Source: Bryobacteraceae bacterium
GTDB lineage: Bacteria > Acidobacteriota > Terriglobia > Bryobacterales > Bryobacteraceae
DNA: 64,000 nt
Reading direction: 5' to 3'
Assembly (NCBI GenBank): GCA_019752335.1
Contig: JAIEMJ010000003.1
Location: forward strand, 186,001-250,000
Below are positions 8,788-17,148 of this stretch, in pieces. The notes beneath the pieces were generated by a model. The model searched no databases. It was given only the letters and a program-made list of their open reading frames with translations, and was not told where the DNA came from. Position numbers and translations under genes: made by a program. Each line of letters begins with the position of its first letter. Within the stretch, counting starts at the first letter, position 1.

Positions 8788-10131
8788 AGCGAGCCGGATG
8801 CACTCTTCGAGCGTGTCGAGCGCGAAGTCGGCCTGGTCCGCGGTGATGATGAGGGGCGGGCAGAGGCGGATCGAATTCTGGCCCGCGCCCAGCACCAGCA
8901 AGCCGCGTTCAAAGGCGAGTTCCTCAATGCGGTCCCGGACTTCGGGGGCTCGCTCGCGCGTCGCCTGATCGCGCACCAGCTCAAAGCCCAACATCAGGCC
9001 GCGGCCACGGATGTCGCCGACCTTGGGGAAGCGGCTGGGCCAGTCCCGCATCCGGGCCAGCATCCGCTCGCCGATGCGGGCCGCATTTTCGATGAGTTCC
9101 AGCTCCAGTAATTCGATCGTCGCCAGTGATGCGGCGATGCTCACCGGGTTGCCCCCAAAGGTAGACGCGTGCGCGCCAGGCTTCCACTGCATCACGCTCT
9201 CCCGCGCCACCATCGCCGAAAGCGGCATGCCGCTGGCGATGCCCTTGGCGATGGTCATGATGTCCGGCACGGCGCCAAAGTGGTTTGCGGCCCACATCTT
9301 GCCGGTGCGGCCCATGCCACTCTGCACTTCGTCGAAGATGAGCAAGACGCCCAGGCGCTTGGCGATGGCCTGGATCTCGTCGAAGAACTTCTGCGGCGGC
9401 ACTACGTAGCCGCCTTCGCCTTGAATCGGTTCCACGATAATGGCGGCGATCTCCTCGGCGGGCAGGATGGTCTTGATCAGTTGCTGCTCGATCACCTGCA
9501 GACACTCGACGTTGCAGGTGTCGGGCTGCTTGCCGTAGGCGCAACGATAGCAGTAAGCGTAGGGAATGTGACTGACGCCGGGGACCAGCGGGCCGAAGCC
9601 TTTCTTCTGGATGCTCTTGCTGCCGGTGGCCGAAAGCGCGCCCATGGTGCGGCCGTGGAAGGCGCCCAGGAAGGCGATGAACTTGTCGCGGCCGGTGTGA
9701 TAGCGAGCCAGCTTGAGGGCCGCTTCCACGGCCTCGGCGCCGGAGTTGCCGAAGTACACGCGCTGGCGCTCCTGCGCGGCGCCGGGCACCAGGCGGGCCA
9801 GCGTCTCGGCGAGTTGCACCATGTTTTCGTAATAGAAGTCCGTGCCGGACATGTGAATCAGCCGCTCGGCCTGCGCCTGAATCGCGGCTTGAACGCGCGG
9901 ATGGCAGTGGCCCGTCGCGACGACGGCGATGCCGGCGTTGAAGTCCAGGAAGCGGTTGCCGTCGGGGTCCTCAATCATAGCGCCGGAGGCGCGCTCGACG
10001 ACGAGCGGATAGCCGCGCGTATAGGAAGGCGACAGCACGGCGTGGTCGCGTTCGATGAGGGCTTGCGCCTTGGGGCCGGGCAGCGCGGTCACCAGGTGCG
10101 GAAGGTCAGCACGAAGGGTCATAGTCGACAT
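8779..10131 (-). CDS. Class III PLP aminotransferase (acetylornithine/4-aminobutyrate type)
   Basis: A 450-residue PLP-dependent omega-aminotransferase. Seen: the PLP-phosphate region YFGNSGAEAVEAA (126-138), the AFHGRTMGALS segment, FDEVQSGMGRTG with Asp267, and TIAKGI with the Schiff-base Lys296. Four cysteines at 194, 197, 206 and 210 form a C-x2-C-x8-C-x3-C cluster, known from the acetylornithine-aminotransferase-family branch of archaea and some bacteria. It probably acts on 4-aminobutyrate or another omega-amino acid. A GGAG ribosome-binding site lies about 8 nt before the first ATG. A second in-frame ATG follows at codon 4. Confidence 0.88.
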   Translation of the reverse strand: MSTMTLRADLPHLVTALPGPKAQALIERDHAVLSPSYTRGYPLVVERASGAMIEDPDGNRFLDFNAGIAVVATGHCHPRVQAAIQAQAERLIHMSGTDFYYENMVQLAETLARLVPGAAQERQRVYFGNSGAEAVEAALKLARYHTGRDKFIAFLGAFHGRTMGALSATGSKSIQKKGFGPLVPGVSHIPYAYCYRCAYGKQPDTCNVECLQVIEQQLIKTILPAEEIAAIIVEPIQGEGGYVVPPQKFFDEIQAIAKRLGVLLIFDEVQSGMGRTGKMWAANHFGAVPDIMTIAKGIASGMPLSAMVARESVMQWKPGAHASTFGGNPVSIAASLATIELLELELIENAARIGERMLARMRDWPSRFPKVGDIRGRGLMLGFELVRDQATRERAPEVRDRIEELAFERGLLVLGAGQNSIRLCPPLIITADQADFALDTLEECIRLASN

Positions 10132-10291
10132 AGGTATATCTCCAGGGGATTCGCGGAAGAACAGAGATAGTCGCCACGCGGGAAGGCGCCCGCGCGATGT
10201 CGAGCGCGGCTAGTCGCCGCCGAAAAGTGAAGGACGCGCGGTGGATGGGATCCGCATTCTTCTATTGTACGCGTATGATAATGAAGCCGTG

Positions 10292-12499
10292 ATGAAGCTC
10301 TTGTTCCTAACTTTGCCGCTTTTGGCCCAGAACTTTCGTCCTCAGGAGATCGACAAGGAGTATGGCGTGATCTACGCGATCCACGTCGCCGACGTCAACG
10401 GGGACAAGCTGCCCGACATTGTCGCGGTCCACAATTCGCAGGTCGCGTGGTATCAGAATCCGACGTGGCAGAAGCACGTCATCGCCGACAAGACCACCCC
10501 CAAGGACAACGTCTCGATCGCCATCGCCGACATCGACGGCGATGGCCGCCTCGACATCGCCCTGGCCGGCGACTGGGAACCAAACAATACCGAAAGCGGC
10601 GGTACGCTGCACTGGCTGCGCAATACCGGTGCGGATGGTCTGTGGCCCGCCACGCGCATCGGCGCCGAGCCGACCCTGCATCGCTTGCGCTTCGTGGACG
10701 TCGATGGAGACCAGCGCCCCGAACTCATCGCCCTGCCCCTGCACGGCCGTCTCACCAAGGCCCCCAAGTGGGACCAGGCGCCGGTGCGCGTGCTGGCTTA
10801 CCGCATTCCGGCCAACCCGTCGAAGGACCCCTGGCCCGTCGAAGTCGCCGACGACACCCTGCATGAGACGCACAACTTCCTGGGCGTCGACGGCAAGCTC
10901 ATCATCGGCAGCAAAGAGGGCTTCTACGCGTTGACGCGCGGCGCGCAAGGCCAATGGCGTCGTGAGCGCTTTGGCGACGGCCAACCGGGCGAGGCCAAGC
11001 TGGGCCGCGTGAACGTGGGCCGCGTGCTGGCCAGCGTCGAGCCCTATCACGGCAACACCATCGCCATCTACGAAGAGCCCGCGCCCAAGGTAGATCCGCA
11101 GGCCGCGATCCCGGAGTTCCCCGCCGCGTTCCCCTCGGGCCAGCCGTGGACGCGCAAGGTGATCGAGAGCCAGATCTTTGAAGGCCATGCGCTAGGCTGG
11201 GGCGACTTTGACGGCGATGGCAGCGACGAACTCGTCGCCGGCTGGCGCGGCCGCCCCACCGTCGGCGTCGCGCTCTTTAAGCGTCAGCCCGATGGCCAAT
11301 GGAAGCAGACCGAACTCCTGGACTCTGGCGGCATGGCCTGCGAAGACCTCGTCGTCGCCGACCTCAACCAGGACGGCTTCCCCGAAGTGATCGCCGGCGG
11401 CCGCGCCACGCGCAACGTCAAGATCTATTGGAACCAGACCAAGCCCGCCTGGAAACGCCACGTGATCACCCAAGGCTTCAAAAACTGGACCGCCAACGCC
11501 GGCGACTTCACCGGCGACCGTCGCCTGGACGTGATCACCAACGAGATGGCGACCACGACCTATCGCACCATGCTCTACGCAGCGCCGGACTGGAAACCAA
11601 CGCTCTTGCTCGAAGGCATCCAGGTGATTCACTCTGCCGTGATGGACGTCGATGGCGACGGCGACCTCGATTTCATCGGCTGCCGCTACTCGCCCGGCCT
11701 CATCTTCTGGCTGGAGCGGCCGAAGAATCCACTGGTCGATAAGTGGCCTTATCACGTGATTGACGACGCCGTTGATGGTGTACACGGGTTGATCCTGGGC
11801 GACGTCGACCGCGACGGCAAGCTCGACGTCATCGGCAACAGCGCGCAGCCGAAGGGCGCGTTTCCGGAGTCGTTGGCGTGGTTCAAGGCGCCGAAGAATG
11901 TCCGCGCGGCGGCGCGTTGGGAGCGCCATGTCTTCGCCGATCGCGACGCGCCCGGGCTCTCGCACTACCATGGCTTCGGCGACCTGAACGGCGATGGCCG
12001 GCCGGACATCGCCAGCGGTGCGAAGATCGGCAACTGGTTTGCGTGGTGGGAGCAGCCGAAGTCCGGCGAAAGGTGGACGAAGCACGTGGTGGCGACCGGG
12101 CAGGCCGGCGCGACGAACATTCACGTCGCCGACGTGAACGGCGACGGCAAGCCGGATTTGCTGGCGTCGCGCGGCCATGGCTATGGTCTGGTTTGGTATG
12201 AGTCCCCGGCGTGGACGCCGCACGAGATCAACGCGACGCTCGCCGGTCCGCACTCACTGGCCGTGGGCGACATCGACGGCGACGGCGACATCGACGCGGT
12301 CACCTGCGCGAAGGATAGCCGCATCGTGGCTTGGTTTGAGAATGACGGCCGGGGAAACTTCACCCAGCACAATATCTTTGAGGATCAGGGCGCCTACGAC
12401 ATCCGGCTGGTGGACATGGACCGCGACGGTGACTTGGATGTCCTGGTGGCGGGCCAGGAAAGCGCCAATGTCGTCTGGTACGAAAACCGGCGCCGGTAA
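10292..12499 (+). CDS. Secreted FG-GAP/VCBS repeat protein
   Basis: The start is placed at ATG 10292, which gives a short signal peptide (MKLLFLTLPLLAQNF); upstream residues in frame look non-coding. The 735-residue product has about ten beta-propeller blades of the FG-GAP/VCBS type. Each carries a calcium-loop-like motif such as DVNGDKLPD, DIDGDGRLD, DVDGDGDLD, DRDGKLD, DLNGDGRPD or DMDRDGDLD. Such proteins are extracellular and bind ligands or surfaces; no catalytic domain is visible. A TATGAT hexamer lies at 10274-10279, twelve bases before the start. The 3' end meets a convergent PEP-CTERM gene. Confidence 0.88.
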   Translation: MKLLFLTLPLLAQNFRPQEIDKEYGVIYAIHVADVNGDKLPDIVAVHNSQVAWYQNPTWQKHVIADKTTPKDNVSIAIADIDGDGRLDIALAGDWEPNNTESGGTLHWLRNTGADGLWPATRIGAEPTLHRLRFVDVDGDQRPELIALPLHGRLTKAPKWDQAPVRVLAYRIPANPSKDPWPVEVADDTLHETHNFLGVDGKLIIGSKEGFYALTRGAQGQWRRERFGDGQPGEAKLGRVNVGRVLASVEPYHGNTIAIYEEPAPKVDPQAAIPEFPAAFPSGQPWTRKVIESQIFEGHALGWGDFDGDGSDELVAGWRGRPTVGVALFKRQPDGQWKQTELLDSGGMACEDLVVADLNQDGFPEVIAGGRATRNVKIYWNQTKPAWKRHVITQGFKNWTANAGDFTGDRRLDVITNEMATTTYRTMLYAAPDWKPTLLLEGIQVIHSAVMDVDGDGDLDFIGCRYSPGLIFWLERPKNPLVDKWPYHVIDDAVDGVHGLILGDVDRDGKLDVIGNSAQPKGAFPESLAWFKAPKNVRAAARWERHVFADRDAPGLSHYHGFGDLNGDGRPDIASGAKIGNWFAWWEQPKSGERWTKHVVATGQAGATNIHVADVNGDGKPDLLASRGHGYGLVWYESPAWTPHEINATLAGPHSLAVGDIDGDGDIDAVTCAKDSRIVAWFENDGRGNFTQHNIFEDQGAYDIRLVDMDRDGDLDVLVAGQESANVVWYENRRR

Positions 12500-12500
12500 G

Positions 12501-13166
12501 TTAGTTGATCCGGCGGCGGAACCAGAGCGCTCCCACCAAACCGGCGCCGACAATGGCCATCGTGCCTGGCTCCGGCACGGAGTTCAGTTGCACAAAGAGA
12601 CTACTCGGCAGGTCGATCTTCGCGCCGTCGGCCAAGCCGTTCTCGAGGATCAGCGCCATGTCGAAGGCCAGCGAATTGCTTCCGTTGAAAGGCGCGAAAA
12701 ACGAAGGAGGTAAGAGGACCGCTTGATTGAAACTGCCTTGCGAGGAGACGTTGGAGATCGACGTGCTGTTTGCACCGGACGAAAGAACCGCTGTCAGGAA
12801 GCCACCTGCCGGGCCGGAGCCGTCCAGGCCGAATTGGTTGGTCCAGTCCGTCGGCGGCGCGCCCGTGAAATTCACCACGGCGCCGAAAGTGAGAACGAGC
12901 GGCCCGCAGTTGGCGATGCAGGCGATGGTGGCGCGGGTGAAGCGGAAGGAGAAGCCGGTAAGCTCACCGCCAGTCACCGGCAGTAACGTGACGTTGTCGT
13001 AGAGGTCCAAATCGCCGGTAATCTGATAACCAGGTTGGCCATTGTCGATCAGGCCGCCGGCCGCTACCGAGTTACCGTTGTAAGTGAGCGTGTAGCTGGA
13101 AATGCGGGCGCCAAAGAGCGGCAGGGTGAGAGCGGAGAGCAAGAGCAGACGGGGAAATGATGACAC
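12501..13166 (-). CDS. PEP-CTERM sorting domain protein
   Basis: A 221-residue exported protein with a signal peptide (MSSFPRLLLLSALTLPLFGA) and a C-terminal PEP-CTERM anchor: VPEPG, a hydrophobic helix, then FRRR. The middle is a beta-rich region with no named domain. The PEP-CTERM tail is known to be recognised by an exosortase in species that also make exopolysaccharide; no exosortase is in this window. The start is GTG, supported by GGAGGA six bases upstream. Confidence 0.85.
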   Translation of the reverse strand: MSSFPRLLLLSALTLPLFGARISSYTLTYNGNSVAAGGLIDNGQPGYQITGDLDLYDNVTLLPVTGGELTGFSFRFTRATIACIANCGPLVLTFGAVVNFTGAPPTDWTNQFGLDGSGPAGGFLTAVLSSGANSTSISNVSSQGSFNQAVLLPPSFFAPFNGSNSLAFDMALILENGLADGAKIDLPSSLFVQLNSVPEPGTMAIVGAGLVGALWFRRRIN

Positions 13167-13279
13167 CAGAAATCCTCCAAGACTGTAAGACAGTACGTTT
13201 ACCCCAATTGTAGGCGAAAAATACCATTTTTGAGCCAGCTAAGTTCTGGTACCCGCAAGTTTCCTCGATAATGGGGCAT

Positions 13280-14896
13280 ATGTGCCTCCGTCTTGTCGCA
13301 TTCGCGCTTGCCGCTACCCTCATTCTTGCCCAGCCTTCCCCCTACGAGAGTCAAGTACTTCCGTACGTCAAGAACGGCCAGTTCATGGGCGTGGTCCTCG
13401 TGGCAAAGGACGGAAAAGTGCTTTATCAGCAAGCATTTGGCCAGGCAGTGGCCGAATGGGAAGTGCCCCATACGCTCGATTCGAAGTTCCGGATCGGCTC
13501 CATCACCAAACAATTCACCGCCGTGGCGATCCTCCGCCTCGCCGAACAAAGTAAAATCTCGCTGCAGGACCCGGTGAAGAAGTACTACCCCGCCGCCCCG
13601 GCGGCCTGGGACGGCATCACCGTCCACCATTTGTTAAATCACACGTCCGGCATTCCCAGTTATACGAACCAGCCAGGCTTTTTGGACAAGTCCGCCCTCA
13701 CGGCGGCGCCGGCGGAGATCCTGAAGCCGATTCTGGCGCTGCCCCTCGAATTCGCGCCGGGCCAGGAGTTCAAGTACGACAACTCGGGCTATCTGCTGCT
13801 GGGGCTCATCATCGAGTCGCTCACCGGGGCCAAGTATGCTGACCATCTGCGCACCACGATCTTCGAGCCGCTGGGCATGAAGGACACGGGCTACGATGTA
13901 TCGGCCACGATGTTGAAGCACCGTTCCGCCGGCTACGTTCGCGCGGGCGCCGAACTGCGCAACGCGCCCTACACCGACATGCAGTGGCCCTTCGCCGCCG
14001 GTGGACTCTATTCCACCGCCGCTGACCTCCTCAAGTGGGACCAGGCCCTCAACACCGATCGCCTCCTCAGCGCCGCCTCCAAGGAAAAGATGTACCAGCC
14101 GGGTCTAAGCAGCTACGGCTACGGCTGGTTCACCCGCAAAATCGGCACGCATCCCGTCGCCGACCACGGCGGCGGCATCCAGGGCTTCAACACGCACATC
14201 ACCCGCGTCCTCGACGAGCGCGTCGTCACCATCGTACTGGCGAACCTGAATACACCCGCAGCGTCCGCTTTGTCCCTCGAACTGGCCCGCGCAGCCGTCG
14301 GCCTGCCGGCGAAAGAAGCCTTCGAGGAGATATCCGTTTCGGTGGACAAGCTGAAGGATTACGAAGGCGTGTATCCACTGGCGGCAACCTTCTCCCTCGT
14401 CGTCCGGCCGGGCACGCCGATGACGATTCAAGGAACCGGCCAACCGCGGCTGCCCGTATTCAGCTACGCGGCCGATAAGTTCTTCGCCAAAGCCATCGAC
14501 GCCCAGGTGGAATTCACCCGCGACGCCGCGGGCAAGGTCGACGGCCTGATCGTGCATCAGAACGGGATGGATCTGAAAGGCAAGCGCCAATCGGCCCAAG
14601 CTCCGGCGGAACGTGTCGAGTTGCCGCTGGACATGGTCAAGGCGGCGGAGTATCCGGGGACTTACACGATCGAAGGAGCGCCGGTGACGATGACTGTCGC
14701 GCTAACGGACGGGAAGTTAACTGCCCAACTCACCGGGCAGTCCGCGTTCCCGCTATACCGCTCCGGCCCCGAAGAGTTTTTCCTGAAAGTGGTGGACGCG
14801 CAGATCAAATTCCTGCGCGACATGGGCGGTAAAGTGGAGGCCGTGCAGTTAAACCAAAACGGCCAGGAGATTCGCTGGATGCGGCAGAAGCCCTAA
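13280..14896 (+). CDS. Serine hydrolase, class C beta-lactamase/D-alanyl-D-alanine peptidase fold
   Basis: A secreted member of the beta-lactamase-related family (MEROPS S12 type). It has the nucleophile motif SITK (in GSITKQFTAV), the YDN motif (FKYDNSGYLLLG) and the third motif HGG (DHGGGIQGF). The C-terminal 170 residues form two repeats, each with a ...QGTGQ... or QLTGQ... segment, as in many S12 proteins. ATG 13280 is chosen over ATG 13271: the product then begins with a clear signal peptide (MCLRLVAFALAATLILA), and a GATAAT box ends seven bases upstream, matching other genes here. Its physiological substrate (muropeptide, ester or beta-lactam) is undetermined. Confidence 0.88.
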   Translation: MCLRLVAFALAATLILAQPSPYESQVLPYVKNGQFMGVVLVAKDGKVLYQQAFGQAVAEWEVPHTLDSKFRIGSITKQFTAVAILRLAEQSKISLQDPVKKYYPAAPAAWDGITVHHLLNHTSGIPSYTNQPGFLDKSALTAAPAEILKPILALPLEFAPGQEFKYDNSGYLLLGLIIESLTGAKYADHLRTTIFEPLGMKDTGYDVSATMLKHRSAGYVRAGAELRNAPYTDMQWPFAAGGLYSTAADLLKWDQALNTDRLLSAASKEKMYQPGLSSYGYGWFTRKIGTHPVADHGGGIQGFNTHITRVLDERVVTIVLANLNTPAASALSLELARAAVGLPAKEAFEEISVSVDKLKDYEGVYPLAATFSLVVRPGTPMTIQGTGQPRLPVFSYAADKFFAKAIDAQVEFTRDAAGKVDGLIVHQNGMDLKGKRQSAQAPAERVELPLDMVKAAEYPGTYTIEGAPVTMTVALTDGKLTAQLTGQSAFPLYRSGPEEFFLKVVDAQIKFLRDMGGKVEAVQLNQNGQEIRWMRQKP

Positions 14897-14945
14897 GCCG
14901 TCACAGGATGCAAGCCCCCCAAGCGAATCTTGGCTCAACATACTC

Positions 14946-15266
14946 CTAGAGTCTCTTCCCATCCCGGCGGATCCCCTCGGCAATCCACATGCGGAGTTGC
15001 GTCTGATAGCCTACTGACTTCGCGGAGGCGATCCTTTTTGCCGCGGCGATCTGCTCGGGACCCAATCGGATCGAGATCGGCGACTTTTTGGCCGAGTGCC
15101 GCTCCTGGATGGAACTCGTCAAGGTCCTTGCGAGTTTGGCGGGTTTGGCGACGGGCAATTGGTCCCATGCCTCAGCCACGGAGTGAGCAGCCAAGTACTC
15201 GGCGGCAGCTTCGTCAGAGGCGAATTTGGGGAACGGAACGTTAGCCAACGGGAGTGTCTTTTTCAT
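14946..15266 (-). CDS. CopG/BrnA-like antitoxin
   Basis: A 106-residue protein with a low-complexity N-terminal part that probably contacts the toxin and a C-terminal ribbon-helix-helix-like segment (SISIRLG-type strand in SPISIRLGPEQ, then two helices ending AEGIRRDGKRL). This is typical of BrnA/CopG antitoxins, which bind the operator and repress the pair. It starts 7 bp after the stop of the BrnT-like toxin gene, which is the usual toxin-first order of BrnTA modules. Confidence 0.78.
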   Translation of the reverse strand: MKKTLPLANVPFPKFASDEAAAEYLAAHSVAEAWDQLPVAKPAKLARTLTSSIQERHSAKKSPISIRLGPEQIAAAKRIASAKSVGYQTQLRMWIAEGIRRDGKRL

Positions 15267-15273
15267 AAATTAC

Positions 15274-15537
15274 CTACTTACGGCGAAACAAACGGCGCTC
15301 ACGATCTTCCATATCGCGGGCCGTAACCGCACGGATCAAGCCTTTTGGCAAGCGGCGGAAGACCACAAACGCCAGCCGCCCATCGAGCGTTTCGCCGAGA
15401 GCAATGTACAGCCCTTGGCGCGCTTTTCTCACCTTATGCTCGCCCGCAAATACCTCTTCGACTTCTTCAGGCGTGAACTGGTGGCGCTCAATGTGCAGAA
15501 CATTGCCTTCGTCCCATTCAAACCCGGAAATGATCAC
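15274..15537 (-). CDS. BrnT-like RNase toxin
   Basis: An 87-residue protein matching the BrnT family, RelE-fold ribonuclease toxins of type II toxin-antitoxin modules. It shows the N-terminal FEWDEGN segment, the FTPEEVEEVF helix and the C-terminal RAVTARDMEDRERR motif containing the conserved Arg/Thr/Glu-Arg residues. The start is a GTG at 15537 with only a weak AGGG upstream. A symmetric operator begins 8 bp before the start codon. Confidence 0.82.
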   Translation of the reverse strand: MIISGFEWDEGNVLHIERHQFTPEEVEEVFAGEHKVRKARQGLYIALGETLDGRLAFVVFRRLPKGLIRAVTARDMEDRERRLFRRK

Positions 15538-15544
15538 GACCCTA

Positions 15545-15576
15545 GCGTAGCAGAACGTATATACGATCCGCTACGC
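15545..15576. promoter_or_regulatory. Symmetric operator/promoter of the brnTA-like module
   Basis: This 32-bp interrupted palindrome has GCGTAGC (15545-15551) matched by GCTACGC (15570-15576) around a central self-complementary CGTATATACG (15556-15565), with 4-bp spacers on both sides. The central TATATA is placed to serve as the -10 of the toxin gene, about 20 bases before its GTG. Autorepression by the ribbon-helix-helix antitoxin bound over the -10 is the natural inference. Confidence 0.6.
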
Positions 15577-15838
15577 AAAGCGGCAGGGATAGGGAGCACG
15601 ACACAAGCGGACAGGGTTCGAAGCAAGGTACTGCGGAGTCGAAGCGCTGCCCTACGTTGATCGGGCGAACAGGCCCGGGGTTTGTGAGGTTCCGGGCATT
15701 TTGCGACATGAGAATGAGAAGTAAGGAATCAATCGCACTCCACGGAGACATCAGTAAAGCCCGCTTCCCCGTGGTCGCGAAAAAGCGGGGAAGTGGGGAC
15801 TCTTCTCGGAACGTAAGGCTTTGCCAAATGGCATGATA
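15577..15838. other. Non-coding interval with a strong hairpin
   Basis: No credible gene was found between the brnT operator and the methyltransferase. The only distinct structure is a 12-bp stem (one G-T pair): CCCGCTTCCCCG at 15760-15771 against CGGGGAAGTGGG at 15786-15797, with a 14-nt loop. No T-run follows in either direction, so it is not an ordinary terminator. A 113-codon open frame on the minus strand has no family resemblance. Confidence 0.4.
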
Positions 15839-15843
15839 GTGGC

Positions 15844-16680
15844 TTGGACACTCACCTGCTTGACCCCCAGTTCCCTCGTGCAAACGAGTATCATCCCCAG
15901 TGGCTAATCGCCAACGCCAGTGGCGGCGCGAACTCTCTCTGGCTCGCGGAGTGGCTTTCCCAGGCCCTCGAACTGCGCCCCGGCCTCCGCATCCTCGACT
16001 TAGGTTGCGGACGAGCCGCGTCCTCGGTTTTCCTCCACCGGGAATTCGGTGTCCAGGTCTGGGCCGCCGACCTCTGGTTTAGCGCGGCGGAGAATCTTGA
16101 GAGAATCCGCGACGCCGGCGCGGACGACGGCGTCTACCCCATCCAAACCGATGCTCGCGCCCTCCCGTTTGCTACCGGCTTCTTCGACGCCATCGTGTCG
16201 ATCGATTCGTACCCGTACTACGGAACCGACGAGCTTTACCTCGGCTATCTCGCCCGCTTCGTCAAACCGGACGGCGTCATTGGCATCGCCGGCTCCGGGC
16301 TCATGCAGGAATTTGCGGACCACGTACCCACCCACCTCCAGCCCTGGTGGGAGCCAGGCCTGTCCTGTCTGCATTCTGCCGGCTGGTGGCGTCGGCACTG
16401 GGAGCGCAGCGGAGTGCTCGCGGTCGATCTCGCCGACTCCCTCCCCGGTGGTTGGCAGCGCTGGCTGCAATGGCTGGAAGCTGTCGCGCCCCACAATCAC
16501 CTCGAAATGGATGCCCTCAAAGCAGATCAGGGCCGCTATCTCGGCTACATCCGGGCCATCGGACGCCGTCGCCCGGAAGTGCCATTGCCGGACCCGCTGG
16601 CGTCCGGTGCCGTGCCTGCAAACTACGTGTCCCAGCCGCTCCTGCGCAGCCCTCGCCAGTCCCCCGGAACGTCAGCCTAA
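15844..16680 (+). CDS. Class I SAM-dependent methyltransferase
   Basis: A 278-residue protein with a Rossmann methyltransferase core. Motif I is LRILDLGCGRAASSVFLHRE (residues about 46-65), followed by an acidic residue after the second strand (VWAADLW), and post-motif segments RALPFATGFFDAIVSIDSYPYY and VKPDGVIGIAGSG. The Ub/SmtA-type arrangement suggests a small-molecule acceptor, which cannot be named. The start is TTG at 15844, the first in-frame initiator before a plausible N-terminus; no strong ribosome-binding site is seen, so the start is uncertain. Confidence 0.82.
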   Translation: MDTHLLDPQFPRANEYHPQWLIANASGGANSLWLAEWLSQALELRPGLRILDLGCGRAASSVFLHREFGVQVWAADLWFSAAENLERIRDAGADDGVYPIQTDARALPFATGFFDAIVSIDSYPYYGTDELYLGYLARFVKPDGVIGIAGSGLMQEFADHVPTHLQPWWEPGLSCLHSAGWWRRHWERSGVLAVDLADSLPGGWQRWLQWLEAVAPHNHLEMDALKADQGRYLGYIRAIGRRRPEVPLPDPLASGAVPANYVSQPLLRSPRQSPGTSA

Positions 16681-16702
16681 ACTAGAAATCGGGAGCCCCT
16701 CC

Positions 16703-17074
16703 ATGTCTGAATTGCGTGCGCTGGCCGAGCGTCAACGGCGAACCGATCCGTCGAAAGCCGTGGAGACGTACCAGAGAGCAGTACTGGAAGCCAGATGGAA
16801 GCTCGCGCATACCATCCGCCACCAGGGCGATGTCTACGCCGAGCAGAATCAAAAACCACAGGCGTTACCTTGCTACGAAGAGGCGTTGACGATCTACCAG
16901 AGCTATCCGGGTGCGCCGCCTTTGGATGTCGCGAACGCGATCCGCGCCATGGCGGCGGCGACGGATCGGGTCGAGTTGTGGGCCGAGGCCCGGTCTTTGT
17001 ACGAGCAGTGTGGCATCGTGGAGGGGGTCGAGGGGTGTGATTTGCGACTGCGAGAGTTGCGGGACAAACCGTAA
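16703..17074 (+). CDS. Small TPR-like protein
   Basis: A 123-residue soluble protein made of helical repeats resembling tetratricopeptide units (KAVETYQRAVLEARWKLAHT, QKPQALPCYEEALTIYQSYP, AEARSLYEQCGIVEGV). The start at ATG 16703 is preceded by GGGAG and begins 22 bp after the methyltransferase stop. Longer upstream reading in the same frame is the shadow of the methyltransferase gene. It is probably co-transcribed with that gene; its role is unknown. Confidence 0.65.
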   Translation: MSELRALAERQRRTDPSKAVETYQRAVLEARWKLAHTIRHQGDVYAEQNQKPQALPCYEEALTIYQSYPGAPPLDVANAIRAMAAATDRVELWAEARSLYEQCGIVEGVEGCDLRLRELRDKP

Positions 17075-17148
17075 CCGGGCCACCACCGCCCACCTGACTC
17101 CCCGGCCGCCCTCTGGCCAGAATCGCGCCAAAGCCTGATAATGGAGAG

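Noticed and set aside
15542-15883. A 113-codon minus-strand frame between brnT and the methyltransferase
   Set aside because: No start context, no domain, and it runs across the operator and the methyltransferase start.
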